A DNA stretch of 58,148 nucleotides from Verrucomicrobiota bacterium (lineage in GTDB: Bacteria; Verrucomicrobiota; Verrucomicrobiia; Verrucomicrobiales; DEV007): contig JAHDID010000040.1 of the NCBI GenBank assembly GCA_020630975.1, positions 1-58,148 of the forward strand. Reading direction: 5' to 3'. Shown here piece after piece: positions 1 through 7,918 of this stretch. How positions within the stretch are numbered: the stretch's first letter is position 1; each line of letters starts with the position of its first letter. The notes beneath the pieces are model-generated. The model searched no databases and was not told the origin of the DNA. It saw nothing but the letters and a program-made list of their open reading frames with translations. The translations under genes were made by a program, and so were the position numbers.

Positions 1-1
1 A

Positions 2-67
2 TCCAGAGAGATAATCAGCCACTCTCTCAAGGCGCTGGAACTATGGGCAAAACACGAAGATCTGTGA
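2..67 (+). CDS. C-terminal tail of an upstream gene (partial)
   Basis: An open frame enters from the window edge and stops at TGA 65-67, giving a 21-residue helical tail ending LWAKHEDL. The stop lies 15 bases before nadD, so the two genes could be co-transcribed. Another frame is open to TAA at 70-72 but its peptide is less protein-like. The family cannot be identified from so short a piece. Confidence 0.4.
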   Translation, partial: SREIISHSLKALELWAKHEDL

Positions 68-82
68 GATAATGTCGAGGTC

Positions 83-664
83 ATGAGTCCAGACATCAGA
101 AAAAAAATCGCCATCTTTGGTGGGTCGTTTGACCCGGTACACCTGGGGCACCTCGGAATGATCAAGGCGGCGCGTGAGCAGGCTGAGCTGGATGAGGTAC
201 GGCTCATGCCCTGCTGGCAGTCACCATTCAAAGACCAGACGATCGCTACAGGAGAACAACGCTACAAGATGCTGCAGCTGGCCGTGGAGGAGCTGAGCTA
301 CCAGAGCTGGGCCAGCGTATCTCGCTATGAGATCGATCGCCCACAGCGTAGCTACTCCTGGCAGACGGTGCAGCACCTGCGCAGCGAGCAGCCCGATGCG
401 GAATGGTGCTGGCTCCTCGGTACCGACCAGTGGCAACAGATCGAGCAGTGGGCAGAGTCGGAACGTCTCAGAAACTGGCTGAAGTTCATCGTCGTCAGTC
501 GCGATGGCGAGGCTATCACATCACGCCCCGACTGGAATTACCAACAGATCACCTTCTCCCACCCCGCATCATCCACCGACATCAGGCGCGACTTCGCCAA
601 ATATTCAGATTGGGTGGCGAATTCGACTAAAGAACTCTGTGTAGATTACAAACTTTATTTATAA
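83..664 (+). CDS. nadD: Nicotinate-nucleotide adenylyltransferase
   Basis: Joins ATP and nicotinate mononucleotide to form deamido-NAD in cytosolic NAD synthesis. The N-terminus carries the nucleotidyltransferase signature GGSFDPVHLGHL (residues 13-24) with the catalytic H20-x-G-H23 motif. Near the C-terminus SSTDIRR (about 162-168) matches the family's SSTxIR phosphate-binding motif. At 193 residues it has the usual NadD length. The ATG at 83 follows a GAGG stretch and fits the family N-terminus. The gene lies just after the end of an upstream frame and is followed by structured RNA and a strong terminator, so it is probably last in its transcript. The rsfS gene often found beside nadD is not here. 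Confidence 0.95.
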   Translation: MSPDIRKKIAIFGGSFDPVHLGHLGMIKAAREQAELDEVRLMPCWQSPFKDQTIATGEQRYKMLQLAVEELSYQSWASVSRYEIDRPQRSYSWQTVQHLRSEQPDAEWCWLLGTDQWQQIEQWAESERLRNWLKFIVVSRDGEAITSRPDWNYQQITFSHPASSTDIRRDFAKYSDWVANSTKELCVDYKLYL

Positions 665-684
665 CCGGATTATGCCAGAAATCC

Positions 685-820
685 TAGCTTCACAAGCTAT
701 AAGGGTGTAGGATCTCGAAGGAAGTCGAGATGCCAGTGGTAGGTCTTGGAGGAATATCCCTGGTATCAAAACTTCTCAGGGCCTGGTGTAACTGAGGGGA
801 AGCACCAGGCCCACCTTTTT
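685..820 (+). ncRNA. Structured nadD 3' UTR or small RNA (putative)
   Basis: The stretch after nadD folds into consecutive hairpins. TAGCTT/AAGCTA (685-699) closes a 3-base loop. ATCTCGA/TCGAGAT (712-731) closes an AGGAAG loop. CCAG/CTGG (733-763) can extend with a further GG/CC and one bulged base. The strong terminator at 779-820 follows. No convincing open frame is present. It could be a 3' UTR, a processed sRNA or an independent sRNA. No conserved core of SRP RNA, 6S RNA, tmRNA or RNase P RNA is visible. Confidence 0.3.
779..820 (+). terminator. Rho-independent terminator after nadD
   Basis: A perfect 10-bp GC-rich stem, GGGCCTGGTG (779-788) with CACCAGGCCC (803-812), has a 14-base loop and is followed by ACC and five T residues (816-820). 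This is the strongest terminator in the window and acts on the plus strand. Confidence 0.85.
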
Positions 821-853
821 CTACCCGAGCCTACTCAATTGAGGCTCAGGTAG
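821..853. other. Hairpin between convergent genes
   Basis: CTACC-C-GAGCCT (821-832) pairs with AGGCTC-A-GGTAG (842-853), giving 11 bp with one C/A mismatch and a 9-base loop. It lies directly after the nadD terminator and 54 bases beyond the stop of the minus-strand symporter. No T-run follows on the minus strand, so it is a transcript-end structure or weak terminator rather than a clear intrinsic terminator. Confidence 0.5.
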
Positions 854-907
854 TTAAAGATAAGGGCTAGTAGAGCCAAGCTCACTCCCCTTAGTTAGTA
901 GCTCCGC

Positions 908-2557
<1,650 letters not shown>

Positions 2558-2678
2558 TTCTAGGCACCTACCCCAAAGACAAACTGAGCGACAGATCGAC
2601 CAGTAGCCCCCGAGATACGGTGCCGTGCAGCGCCGACCCTAGACAAAAACCTGCGAGAGATCAATCCTAATACTGACG

Positions 2679-3038
2679 CTAATATCGCGGCACATCGGGA
2701 TCGATCGTAGTCGACCAGACATCGATCCCGCCTGCCATGCTCCAGACCGATTCTATCCCCTTGTTTCTCAGGTACATAGTGGCCTGCAGCGAGCGCATCC
2801 CGTGGTGACAGTAGACGATGATCGGCCTCTCCTCAGCCCCCAGTCTGGCTGGACCAGCCTCGGCAAAAGTGGATAAGGGCACCAGCTCGGCCCCCTCGAT
2901 CCGGCAGATCGCATGCTCATCCACCTCCCGACAATCGACCAGACAGATAGCGGCAGCATCCTCGGCCAGTAGGTCTCGCACAGCCTCGGCTGTGATCTCG
3001 GGGTTCTCGATCGGTGGTAGGGACTCAGACATCGGCAC
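2679..3038 (-). CDS. Single-domain rhodanese-like protein
   Basis: A 119-residue cytosolic protein made of one rhodanese domain. The conserved LVDCRE segment (34-39) is followed by the active-site loop YCHHGMRS with catalytic C77, then the helix LRNKGI and the closing MAGGIDVW motif typical of GlpE-like sulfurtransferases. It probably moves sulfane sulfur to an unknown acceptor. The start could be the first Met (3038) or Met3 (3032). It diverges from the FmdB gene across about 106 bases and lies upstream of the symporter on the same strand. Confidence 0.88.
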   Translation of the reverse strand: MPMSESLPPIENPEITAEAVRDLLAEDAAAICLVDCREVDEHAICRIEGAELVPLSTFAEAGPARLGAEERPIIVYCHHGMRSLQATMYLRNKGIESVWSMAGGIDVWSTTIDPDVPRY

Positions 3039-3144
3039 GACCGTAGCCTCTCCGTGCTAGAATGAAATCCTGAAAATTCGATTTGAATCAGCCCATCCCC
3101 CACAGATAGTGCCACAGCAAATTTAAAAGCCTTCTCACACGACT

Positions 3145-3477
3145 ATGCCGACTTACGACTACCAGTGCCAGACTTGTGGCCACCAGTTCGAACACTTTCA
3201 GTCCATGAACGACGCCAGGCTCACCGACTGCCCTCTCGACGAGTGCGATGGCGAGGTAAAACGCCTGCTCGGCACTGGCGCGGGCATCATCTTCAAAGGT
3301 TCGGGATTTTACGAGACCGATTACAAGCGCGGCGACTCCTACAAAGCGGCAGCCAAAGCGGATAAAGCGCCAGCAGCCTCATCTGACTCTTCCTCGAGCT
3401 CGAAATCATCGGATTCCAAAAGCTCCAGCTCTTCCTCATCCTCATCGTCATCATCCTCAAAAAGCTCTTCGGACTGA
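3145..3477 (+). CDS. FmdB-type zinc ribbon protein with Ser/Lys-rich tail
   Basis: The N-terminus MPTYDYQCQTCGHQFE is the classic FmdB zinc-ribbon start, with C8xxC11 and a second pair C29-x4-C34. The family's G-F-Y-x-T-D-Y segment follows (about 54-60). From about residue 79 to 110 the protein is almost only Ser, Lys and Asp, a low-complexity tail probably disordered. The family is small and widespread, proposed to bind metal or act in regulation, with no settled function. The gene lies 43 bases upstream of the Pro-rich protein and may share its transcript. Confidence 0.85.
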   Translation: MPTYDYQCQTCGHQFEHFQSMNDARLTDCPLDECDGEVKRLLGTGAGIIFKGSGFYETDYKRGDSYKAAAKADKAPAASSDSSSSSKSSDSKSSSSSSSSSSSSSKSSSD

Positions 3478-3520
3478 TCCGAGGCACAAGCATCACCATT
3501 CACCTCTCCATCTACCTACC

Positions 3521-4678
3521 ATGTCTGACCCATCCGAAACCAACCCACCTTTACCCCCTACAGATCCACACGCCCCTGTGCCGCCATCGTCGCCAGACCA
3601 GACGGTGCCACCTGAGTACCAGCCTGTGCCACAGCAGCATACGGGGTTTCCGCCAGAGCAGCCGCCTGTGACTTCCTTTCCTCCTGAGCAGCCACCGCTC
3701 CCTGCGGTAGAGCCCGTTGCTCCAGAACAACCCAATTTCGACACCGTCAATCTGCAGCCACAGCCACAGCCACCACAGCAGGTGCCCGGCTTTGAGACTA
3801 TGCAGCTACAGGAGACTCCGCCAGTGCCTCAGGGCCAGGAGAGCCCGCCCCTACCACCTGTAGGCCTAGAGTCCGCCCCGACAATGCCGGGCCAGGCTCC
3901 ACCGCCACCAGCTCCGGCCCCCACACCTGCAGCCCCAGCCGTAGGTGCAGCAGCGGGTGCACCTAGACTCAATACCAAAGGCGGCGCCTCTCGCCGCCCT
4001 GCCACCGCCACTCGCAAAGGCGCATCCTCTCGGCGCCCAAGTGCTGCTGGTAGCCGCTACCCGACCAAATCAAAACCTGCCGACACCCTATCACCAGGCA
4101 CCGTCATCCTAGCCCTACTCGGTGCCTGCCTGCTAGCAGTGGCGATCATGGCTCTGATGCCGAAAAGCCTGATCCACATCGATGGCTACCCCGCCGATGA
4201 GATGGCGGCCAACAAAGAGCCGAAAAACCTGCTCAAAGTCGGCCAAGGTCTACTGCTGGGCGAGCGCAAAGAAGACGCCACATTCACCGAGAAGGAAGTG
4301 AACGCCTACCTCAACTATCGCCTAAACACCACTCAGACAGGCTTGCTCGGTGGTTTCATGCGTGTGAAGGGCGTCTACGTGGACCTCTCCGAGAATCAGG
4401 CCGAGATATTCATCGAGCGTTCTTTGCCAATCTTTGGTAGCACCACGATCTCCAACAAGATCGTATCTCACTTCAATGATGTGTCGCGGAAACAGGAGTG
4501 GAAAGCTGGCGGCGGCTCGATCGGCCGGATCCCGATGAAGAACAAAAGCCTGCAGCCGATCTTCAAAGCCTTTATGCGGATGGGGGCCGTCGGTAGAGAC
4601 GAGATCGATCTGATGAACTACATGGCCGACATCAAGATCGGCGAGGATAAAGTGACTCTCGACTCCTCGCTGAGGTAG
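3521..4678 (+). CDS. Pro-rich single-span membrane protein, unknown function
   Basis: A 385-residue protein in three parts. Residues 1-135 are very rich in Pro, Gln and Glu with repeated PPEQP/PEQPP units. Residues 136-185 are a basic Ala/Arg/Ser linker. One hydrophobic segment (about 191-213, VILALLGACLLAVAIMAL) is followed by a folded C-terminal domain of about 170 residues with the motif FTEKEVNAYLNYRL. The topology suggests a cytoplasmic Pro-rich arm and a periplasmic C-terminal domain, or the reverse. I do not recognise the C-terminal domain. It follows the FmdB gene and ends at a bidirectional terminator. Confidence 0.8.
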   Translation: MSDPSETNPPLPPTDPHAPVPPSSPDQTVPPEYQPVPQQHTGFPPEQPPVTSFPPEQPPLPAVEPVAPEQPNFDTVNLQPQPQPPQQVPGFETMQLQETPPVPQGQESPPLPPVGLESAPTMPGQAPPPPAPAPTPAAPAVGAAAGAPRLNTKGGASRRPATATRKGASSRRPSAAGSRYPTKSKPADTLSPGTVILALLGACLLAVAIMALMPKSLIHIDGYPADEMAANKEPKNLLKVGQGLLLGERKEDATFTEKEVNAYLNYRLNTTQTGLLGGFMRVKGVYVDLSENQAEIFIERSLPIFGSTTISNKIVSHFNDVSRKQEWKAGGGSIGRIPMKNKSLQPIFKAFMRMGAVGRDEIDLMNYMADIKIGEDKVTLDSSLR

Positions 4679-4693
4679 ATCCCCCCTGCAAAG

Positions 4694-4735
4694 AAAAATC
4701 CCGCAGGCCACGTAGTAGGACGCTGCGGGATATTT
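4694..4735. terminator. Bidirectional terminator
   Basis: A perfect 9-bp stem, ATCCCGCAG (4698-4706) with CTGCGGGAT (4723-4731), is flanked by A residues at 4694-4698 and TATTT at 4731-4735. Read on the minus strand it gives a GC-rich hairpin followed by TTTTT, a good terminator for the small lipoprotein gene. On the plus strand the T-run is shorter. It separates two convergent genes. Confidence 0.8.
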
Positions 4736-4786
4736 CAAAAAAGTAGGTAATACTCGATAGACCTATCGAGTGAATTATCTACCTCC

Positions 4787-4960
4787 TCAGCCCGTATTAC
4801 ACGGTGCCGCTGCGGTACCTCCACCGGAGCTGTAGTAGGCATTGGGTGAGGCGGTAGGGGCCTGGTAGCTGCCGGAGGATTGATTGCAAGATGTGAATGC
4901 CAAGGCTGCTAGTGCAGCACAGGCAAACGCCGATATGGTCTTTAGTGCGTTCTTTTTCAT
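4787..4960 (-). CDS. Small secreted lipoprotein
   Basis: From ATG 4960 the product is 57 residues: MKKN, a hydrophobic stretch rich in Ala and Leu, then the lipobox-like LAFTSC and a short Ser/Gly/Ala-rich mature part. The frame is also open from ATG 4972, but the 4960 start gives a normal n-region. The Cys after LAFTS is the likely lipidation site, so the mature product would be a roughly 30-residue membrane-anchored peptide. It diverges from the ECF sigma gene across about 100 bases and could share its regulation. Function unknown. Confidence 0.65.
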   Translation of the reverse strand: MKKNALKTISAFACAALAALAFTSCNQSSGSYQAPTASPNAYYSSGGGTAAAPCNTG

Positions 4961-5020
4961 AGGAATGGTCATGGGCGAAATCGCCTGTTAACGGAAACAG
5001 ACGGTGCCCTCAGTGAAAGA

Positions 5021-5037
5021 TTACGTCAAATTTACGT
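5021..5037 (+). promoter_or_regulatory. TTACGT direct repeat upstream of the ECF sigma gene
   Basis: TTACGT occurs at 5021-5026 and 5032-5037, an 11-base period (one helical turn), 26 bases before the sigma factor ATG in the region shared with the small lipoprotein gene. The spacing suits an activator or repressor half-site pair. No ECF-type promoter could be assigned with confidence. Confidence 0.25.
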
Positions 5038-5062
5038 TAACCTAAGCCACAGATAGGGCAGT

Positions 5063-5629
5063 ATGTCTGTAGTGAAGGATACGAATCCAAGCAATAATAG
5101 GGAGGAAACCGAGGCTGCGCACCTCGAGTTCGTCCAGCTGCTCACCGAGCACCAGACGGCTCTGCGCCTATACGTGCACTCGCTGCTACCCGGCGATGCC
5201 AATGCCGCCGACGTGGCCCAACAGGCCAACACCGCCATCTGGAAAAAGCGTGATAATTTCGAGCTCGGCACCAATTTCAAAGCCTGGATCTACAGCATCG
5301 CCCGCTACGAAGTGCTCAACTATCGCAAACAGCAGGCCCGCGACTCACGCCTAGTCTTCGGCGATGAGCTGATCGAAATCTTTTCTGAAGAGCTGCCAAA
5401 ACTTTCCGACGACATGGATGAACGCCAGTCGGCTCTGCGAGGCTGTCTGGAAAAACTCAAAACTGCAGAGCGAGAGCTGATCACCCACCGCTACTTCACC
5501 GATATGCCACTGGACGACTACGCCGCCCAGACTGGCCGGAGCCCGGGAGGACTGAAGGTCTCTCTACACCGTATCCGCACCAAGCTACAATCCTGCATCG
5601 AGCACAAACTCGCCCAATCCGCCAGATGA
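5063..5629 (+). CDS. ECF-type RNA polymerase sigma factor
   Basis: A 188-residue sigma-70 family protein. Region 2 spans about residues 25-95, with the core-binding and promoter-melting helices ending FKAWIYSIARYEVLNYRKQ. Region 4 spans about 120-180, with its helix-turn-helix including YAAQTGRSPGGLKVSLHRIRTKL. Regions 1.1 and 3 are absent, as in ECF factors. The sequence resembles the Rhodopirellula/Verrucomicrobium ECF subgroup. The TGA stop overlaps the ATG of the FecR-domain gene (ATGA at 5626-5629), so the two are probably translationally coupled as sigma factor and membrane partner. Confidence 0.9.
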   Translation: MSVVKDTNPSNNREETEAAHLEFVQLLTEHQTALRLYVHSLLPGDANAADVAQQANTAIWKKRDNFELGTNFKAWIYSIARYEVLNYRKQQARDSRLVFGDELIEIFSEELPKLSDDMDERQSALRGCLEKLKTAERELITHRYFTDMPLDDYAAQTGRSPGGLKVSLHRIRTKLQSCIEHKLAQSAR

Positions 5630-7185
5630 TGACTCGCCAATCGCTACTAGAACTCATCGACGCGACACTAGACGGAGCAATCAGCGAGGCTGATTTTCTC
5701 CGACTAGAGGCCCAGCTACACGTCGATGCAGAGGCTCGCCAGCTGTACTACGACCGGCTCAAACTACACACCGCTCTCGGCGAGGAAAAAGCGGCCAGCC
5801 TATCACCCCAGCCTGCCGCCCGCCCCACTCGTCGGCTACTCCCCCTGACAGGCAGCTTGCTCTTCGGTGGGCTGACCATCCTCCTACTGGCGACCGCTAT
5901 CTGGCTCGCCAAAGCCCCAGAGCCTGCTCTACCTGAGATGGCTAGCAGCGAACCCACCGCCGAGGGATTTGGCGTGGTGATCGACTCGATCGATGCGCAC
6001 TGGGCCAGCACCAGCTACAGCCACGGCCAACTGATCGCCGGAGAGAAACTCTCCCTGCAGTCTGGTATCGCCCACATCGAGCTTTTCAGCGGAGTCGCAC
6101 TGGTCCTCGAGGGTGGAGCCGATTTTCAGCTGCACTCAGATATGGAGATGACTCTCCACACTGGCAGACTGCGCGCTACGGTACCACCACCGGCACGAGG
6201 CTTTCGGGTGCGCACTAGCACGGGCGATGTGGTCGATCTCGGTACCGAGTTTGCCATCGATGCCAGAGCCGAGCGAGCCGATGTACACGTACTAGATGGC
6301 GAGGTAGAGTGGCACCCCACCACTGCCGATACCCATCAGCTACGCGATGGCCAGTCACTCGGCTGGACTAGAGATGGCGTGGTGCAGCCGACCTCTGTAG
6401 CCAGCGAATTCACTGGGCTTGAGCACCTCTCCGCAGAGCGCAGCCAGCGCCAGCAGCGCTGGCAGGAGTATAGCCAGCAGCAGCTCTGCAAAGACTCACG
6501 CCTGCTCGCTTACTTCCCGATAGCCGACCGGCCATCGCACCGGCGCCAGCTGCGCGACACCTCTGCTGCAGGCCGCCACGGCACCATCGTCCGAGCTCAG
6601 CCAGCCACCGATCGCTGGGGCGGCGACCAGGCGCTATCCTTTAGCCCGACAGGTAGCCGAGTCCGCATGGAGGTACCCGGTTCGCACAGCGCCCTCACAC
6701 TTAGCTGCTGGGTACGCATCGATAGCCTCGACCGTTGGTACAATTCTCTATTCCTCACCGATGGTCACGAGCTGGGCGAGCCCCACTGGCAGATCATGGA
6801 CGATGGGCGACTATTCTTTTCAGTAAAGCGCCGCACAGCCACCAAAGATCTGAGCGACAAACAAATCGCCTACTCCCCACCGATCTGGACTCCCGCGCTC
6901 AGCGGCCAGTGGCAGCACATCGCCACCAGCTACGATAGCCAGACCGGCCAGATCACTCACTACCGCGATGGCCTACCCATCAGCCAAGAGCAGCTCACCG
7001 ATGACTACATCGTCGATCAGATCAATATCGGCACCGCCTCCATCGGCAACTGGAGCGACCCCATGCGCGCCGATCCCCACTTCGCCGTGCGCAATCTCAA
7101 TGGCGCTATCGATGATTTTGCTCTCTACAGCACAGCTCTCACGAGCGAAGAGATCAAACAGATCTACGAACTAGGCCGCCCGTAG
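5626..7185 (+). CDS. FecR-domain membrane protein with C-terminal LamG domain
   Basis: A 519-residue single-span protein. Residues 1-69 are the cytoplasmic part, expected to bind the sigma factor. A transmembrane helix runs from about 71 to 95. A FecR-type domain (about 155-235) holds the motif DVVDLGTEFAIDA. A LamG/concanavalin-like domain (about 320-515) closes the protein and includes LTLSCWVRIDSL and AIDDFALYSTALTSEEI. FecR proteins transmit a cell-surface signal to an ECF factor; the LamG domain would be the outside sensing or carbohydrate-binding part. It overlaps the sigma gene by four bases. This fusion recurs in planctomycetes and verrucomicrobia. The signal is unknown. Confidence 0.85.
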   Translation: MMTRQSLLELIDATLDGAISEADFLRLEAQLHVDAEARQLYYDRLKLHTALGEEKAASLSPQPAARPTRRLLPLTGSLLFGGLTILLLATAIWLAKAPEPALPEMASSEPTAEGFGVVIDSIDAHWASTSYSHGQLIAGEKLSLQSGIAHIELFSGVALVLEGGADFQLHSDMEMTLHTGRLRATVPPPARGFRVRTSTGDVVDLGTEFAIDARAERADVHVLDGEVEWHPTTADTHQLRDGQSLGWTRDGVVQPTSVASEFTGLEHLSAERSQRQQRWQEYSQQQLCKDSRLLAYFPIADRPSHRRQLRDTSAAGRHGTIVRAQPATDRWGGDQALSFSPTGSRVRMEVPGSHSALTLSCWVRIDSLDRWYNSLFLTDGHELGEPHWQIMDDGRLFFSVKRRTATKDLSDKQIAYSPPIWTPALSGQWQHIATSYDSQTGQITHYRDGLPISQEQLTDDYIVDQINIGTASIGNWSDPMRADPHFAVRNLNGAIDDFALYSTALTSEEIKQIYELGRP

Positions 7186-7284
7186 AGCGTGCACAGCGTC
7201 AGACGGCTGTAAACTCTTGCCTGCCGCCAACTTCTCAAAAGTAATAATATTATTGGTAATTTTATAAGTTTTTGAAAAAGCAAT

Positions 7285-7313
7285 TTGCAGATCTGCGGAT
7301 CATAAGTTATGAT
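7285..7313 (+). promoter_or_regulatory. Candidate sigma-70 promoter for the 103-residue protein
   Basis: TTGCAG (7285-7290) and TATGAT (7308-7313) are separated by exactly 17 bases in an AT-rich leader. The -10 matches five of six consensus positions, the -35 only three. Transcription would start near 7320, about 22 bases before ATG 7342. A 12-base palindrome, AATAATATTATT (7243-7254), lies upstream. Confidence 0.45.
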
Positions 7314-7341
7314 ATTTATTATAAATACAAAAATTAAGACT

Positions 7342-7653
7342 ATGAGCCTATCCGATTTCCAAAACGACGCCGTCCAGAATGCCGCAGAAGTACTAGGTGG
7401 CAGAGTCAACTTCACCACAGAGATCCGAAACCTTTTCGGCGAAACCGCAGCCAATGAGTGGAAGCACTACCGCAAGCACACGCTCGGCATGTCTACCCAC
7501 GACAAATGGAGCGGCGCAGAGACTTACTCCTGGAAGAAAGTCTGGGCGTTCAACGAGTTCGCCAAGGCCACCGCTGACAAGTACCCCGGCCTACTCGACA
7601 AGGTCAACTTTCCTCACCGCAATGAGGAGGCCTACCAAAACATTTTTAGCTAA
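7342..7653 (+). CDS. Conserved-looking small protein, unknown function
   Basis: A 103-residue soluble protein starting MSLSDFQNDAVQNAAEVLGG. The frame opens earlier (7309), but those codons overlap the candidate promoter, and the sequence becomes protein-like only at 7342. It is rich in aromatic and charged residues, with several WK/KW pairs (EWKHYRKH, SWKKVWAF). There is no signal peptide or membrane segment. I do not recognise the family. It has its own AT-rich promoter and a hairpin downstream, so it is a single-gene unit between the FecR gene and the SecA-like module. Confidence 0.6.
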   Translation: MSLSDFQNDAVQNAAEVLGGRVNFTTEIRNLFGETAANEWKHYRKHTLGMSTHDKWSGAETYSWKKVWAFNEFAKATADKYPGLLDKVNFPHRNEEAYQNIFS

Positions 7654-7671
7654 TTTGCAAAACGAGACAGC

Positions 7672-7703
7672 CTTCTCTCCGACTCCTCTGGAGCGGAGGG
7701 AGG
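7672..7703 (+). terminator. Long hairpin after the 103-residue protein gene
   Basis: Bases 7672-7686 pair with 7690-7703 around the loop TCT, giving about 14 pairs including two G-T pairs and one bulged A at 7682. The inner part is CTCC/GGAG and CTCCG/CGGAG. A pyrimidine-rich tail ending CTTTATTTCCTT follows at about 15 bases, so termination is plausible but not classical. Confidence 0.5.
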
Positions 7704-7796
7704 CGCCCCTCTCCCCGCCTTTATTTCCTTAAAAAGAGCGATAGCCTCTCCTCCTAAACGCTGCCTCCTGCTCCCCTTCGCTTCATTCCCGGCGAT

Positions 7797-7828
7797 TGTA
7801 CCCTATTCAGTCGAAACTGTACCCTATT
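7797..7828 (+). repeat. TGTACCCTATT tandem pair, left copy
   Basis: TGTACCCTATT occurs at 7797-7807 and again at 7818-7828, a 21-base period. The same pair with the same period is found in inverse orientation at 57481-57512. The inner copy here and the outer copy there share a 17-base identical string. TG at the outer edge and repeated internal motifs resemble the ends of IS21/Mu/Tn7-type elements. Alternatively this is an operator, since both pairs point towards the start of a nearby gene, here the SecA-like gene. Confidence 0.7.
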
Positions 7829-7840
7829 GAATTGGCCCAC

Positions 7841-7863
7841 AATTGGGCTGAAAAGACCCAATT
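7841..7863 (+). other. Hairpin in the SecA-like gene leader
   Basis: AATTGGG (7841-7847) and CCCAATT (7857-7863) form a perfect 7-bp stem with a 9-base loop. It lies just inside the TGTACCCTATT pair and 55 bases before the GTG start of the SecA-like gene. It may be a leader structure or part of an element end. Confidence 0.4.
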
Positions 7864-7918
7864 TACCCCATAAATTTCTGCTATCGCCAAAACAGAGCGG
7901 ATCGTTTATAGTTCCAAA

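Noticed and set aside
685-820. SRP RNA or 6S RNA after nadD
   Set aside because: The SRP helix 8 core with its GGAA loop and asymmetric bulges is absent, and there is no long 6S-type open bubble.
7164-7454. Minus-strand 96-codon frame opposite the 103-residue protein
   Set aside because: It covers the AT-rich promoter and antisense of the small gene; its hydrophobic run comes from A/T-rich codons.
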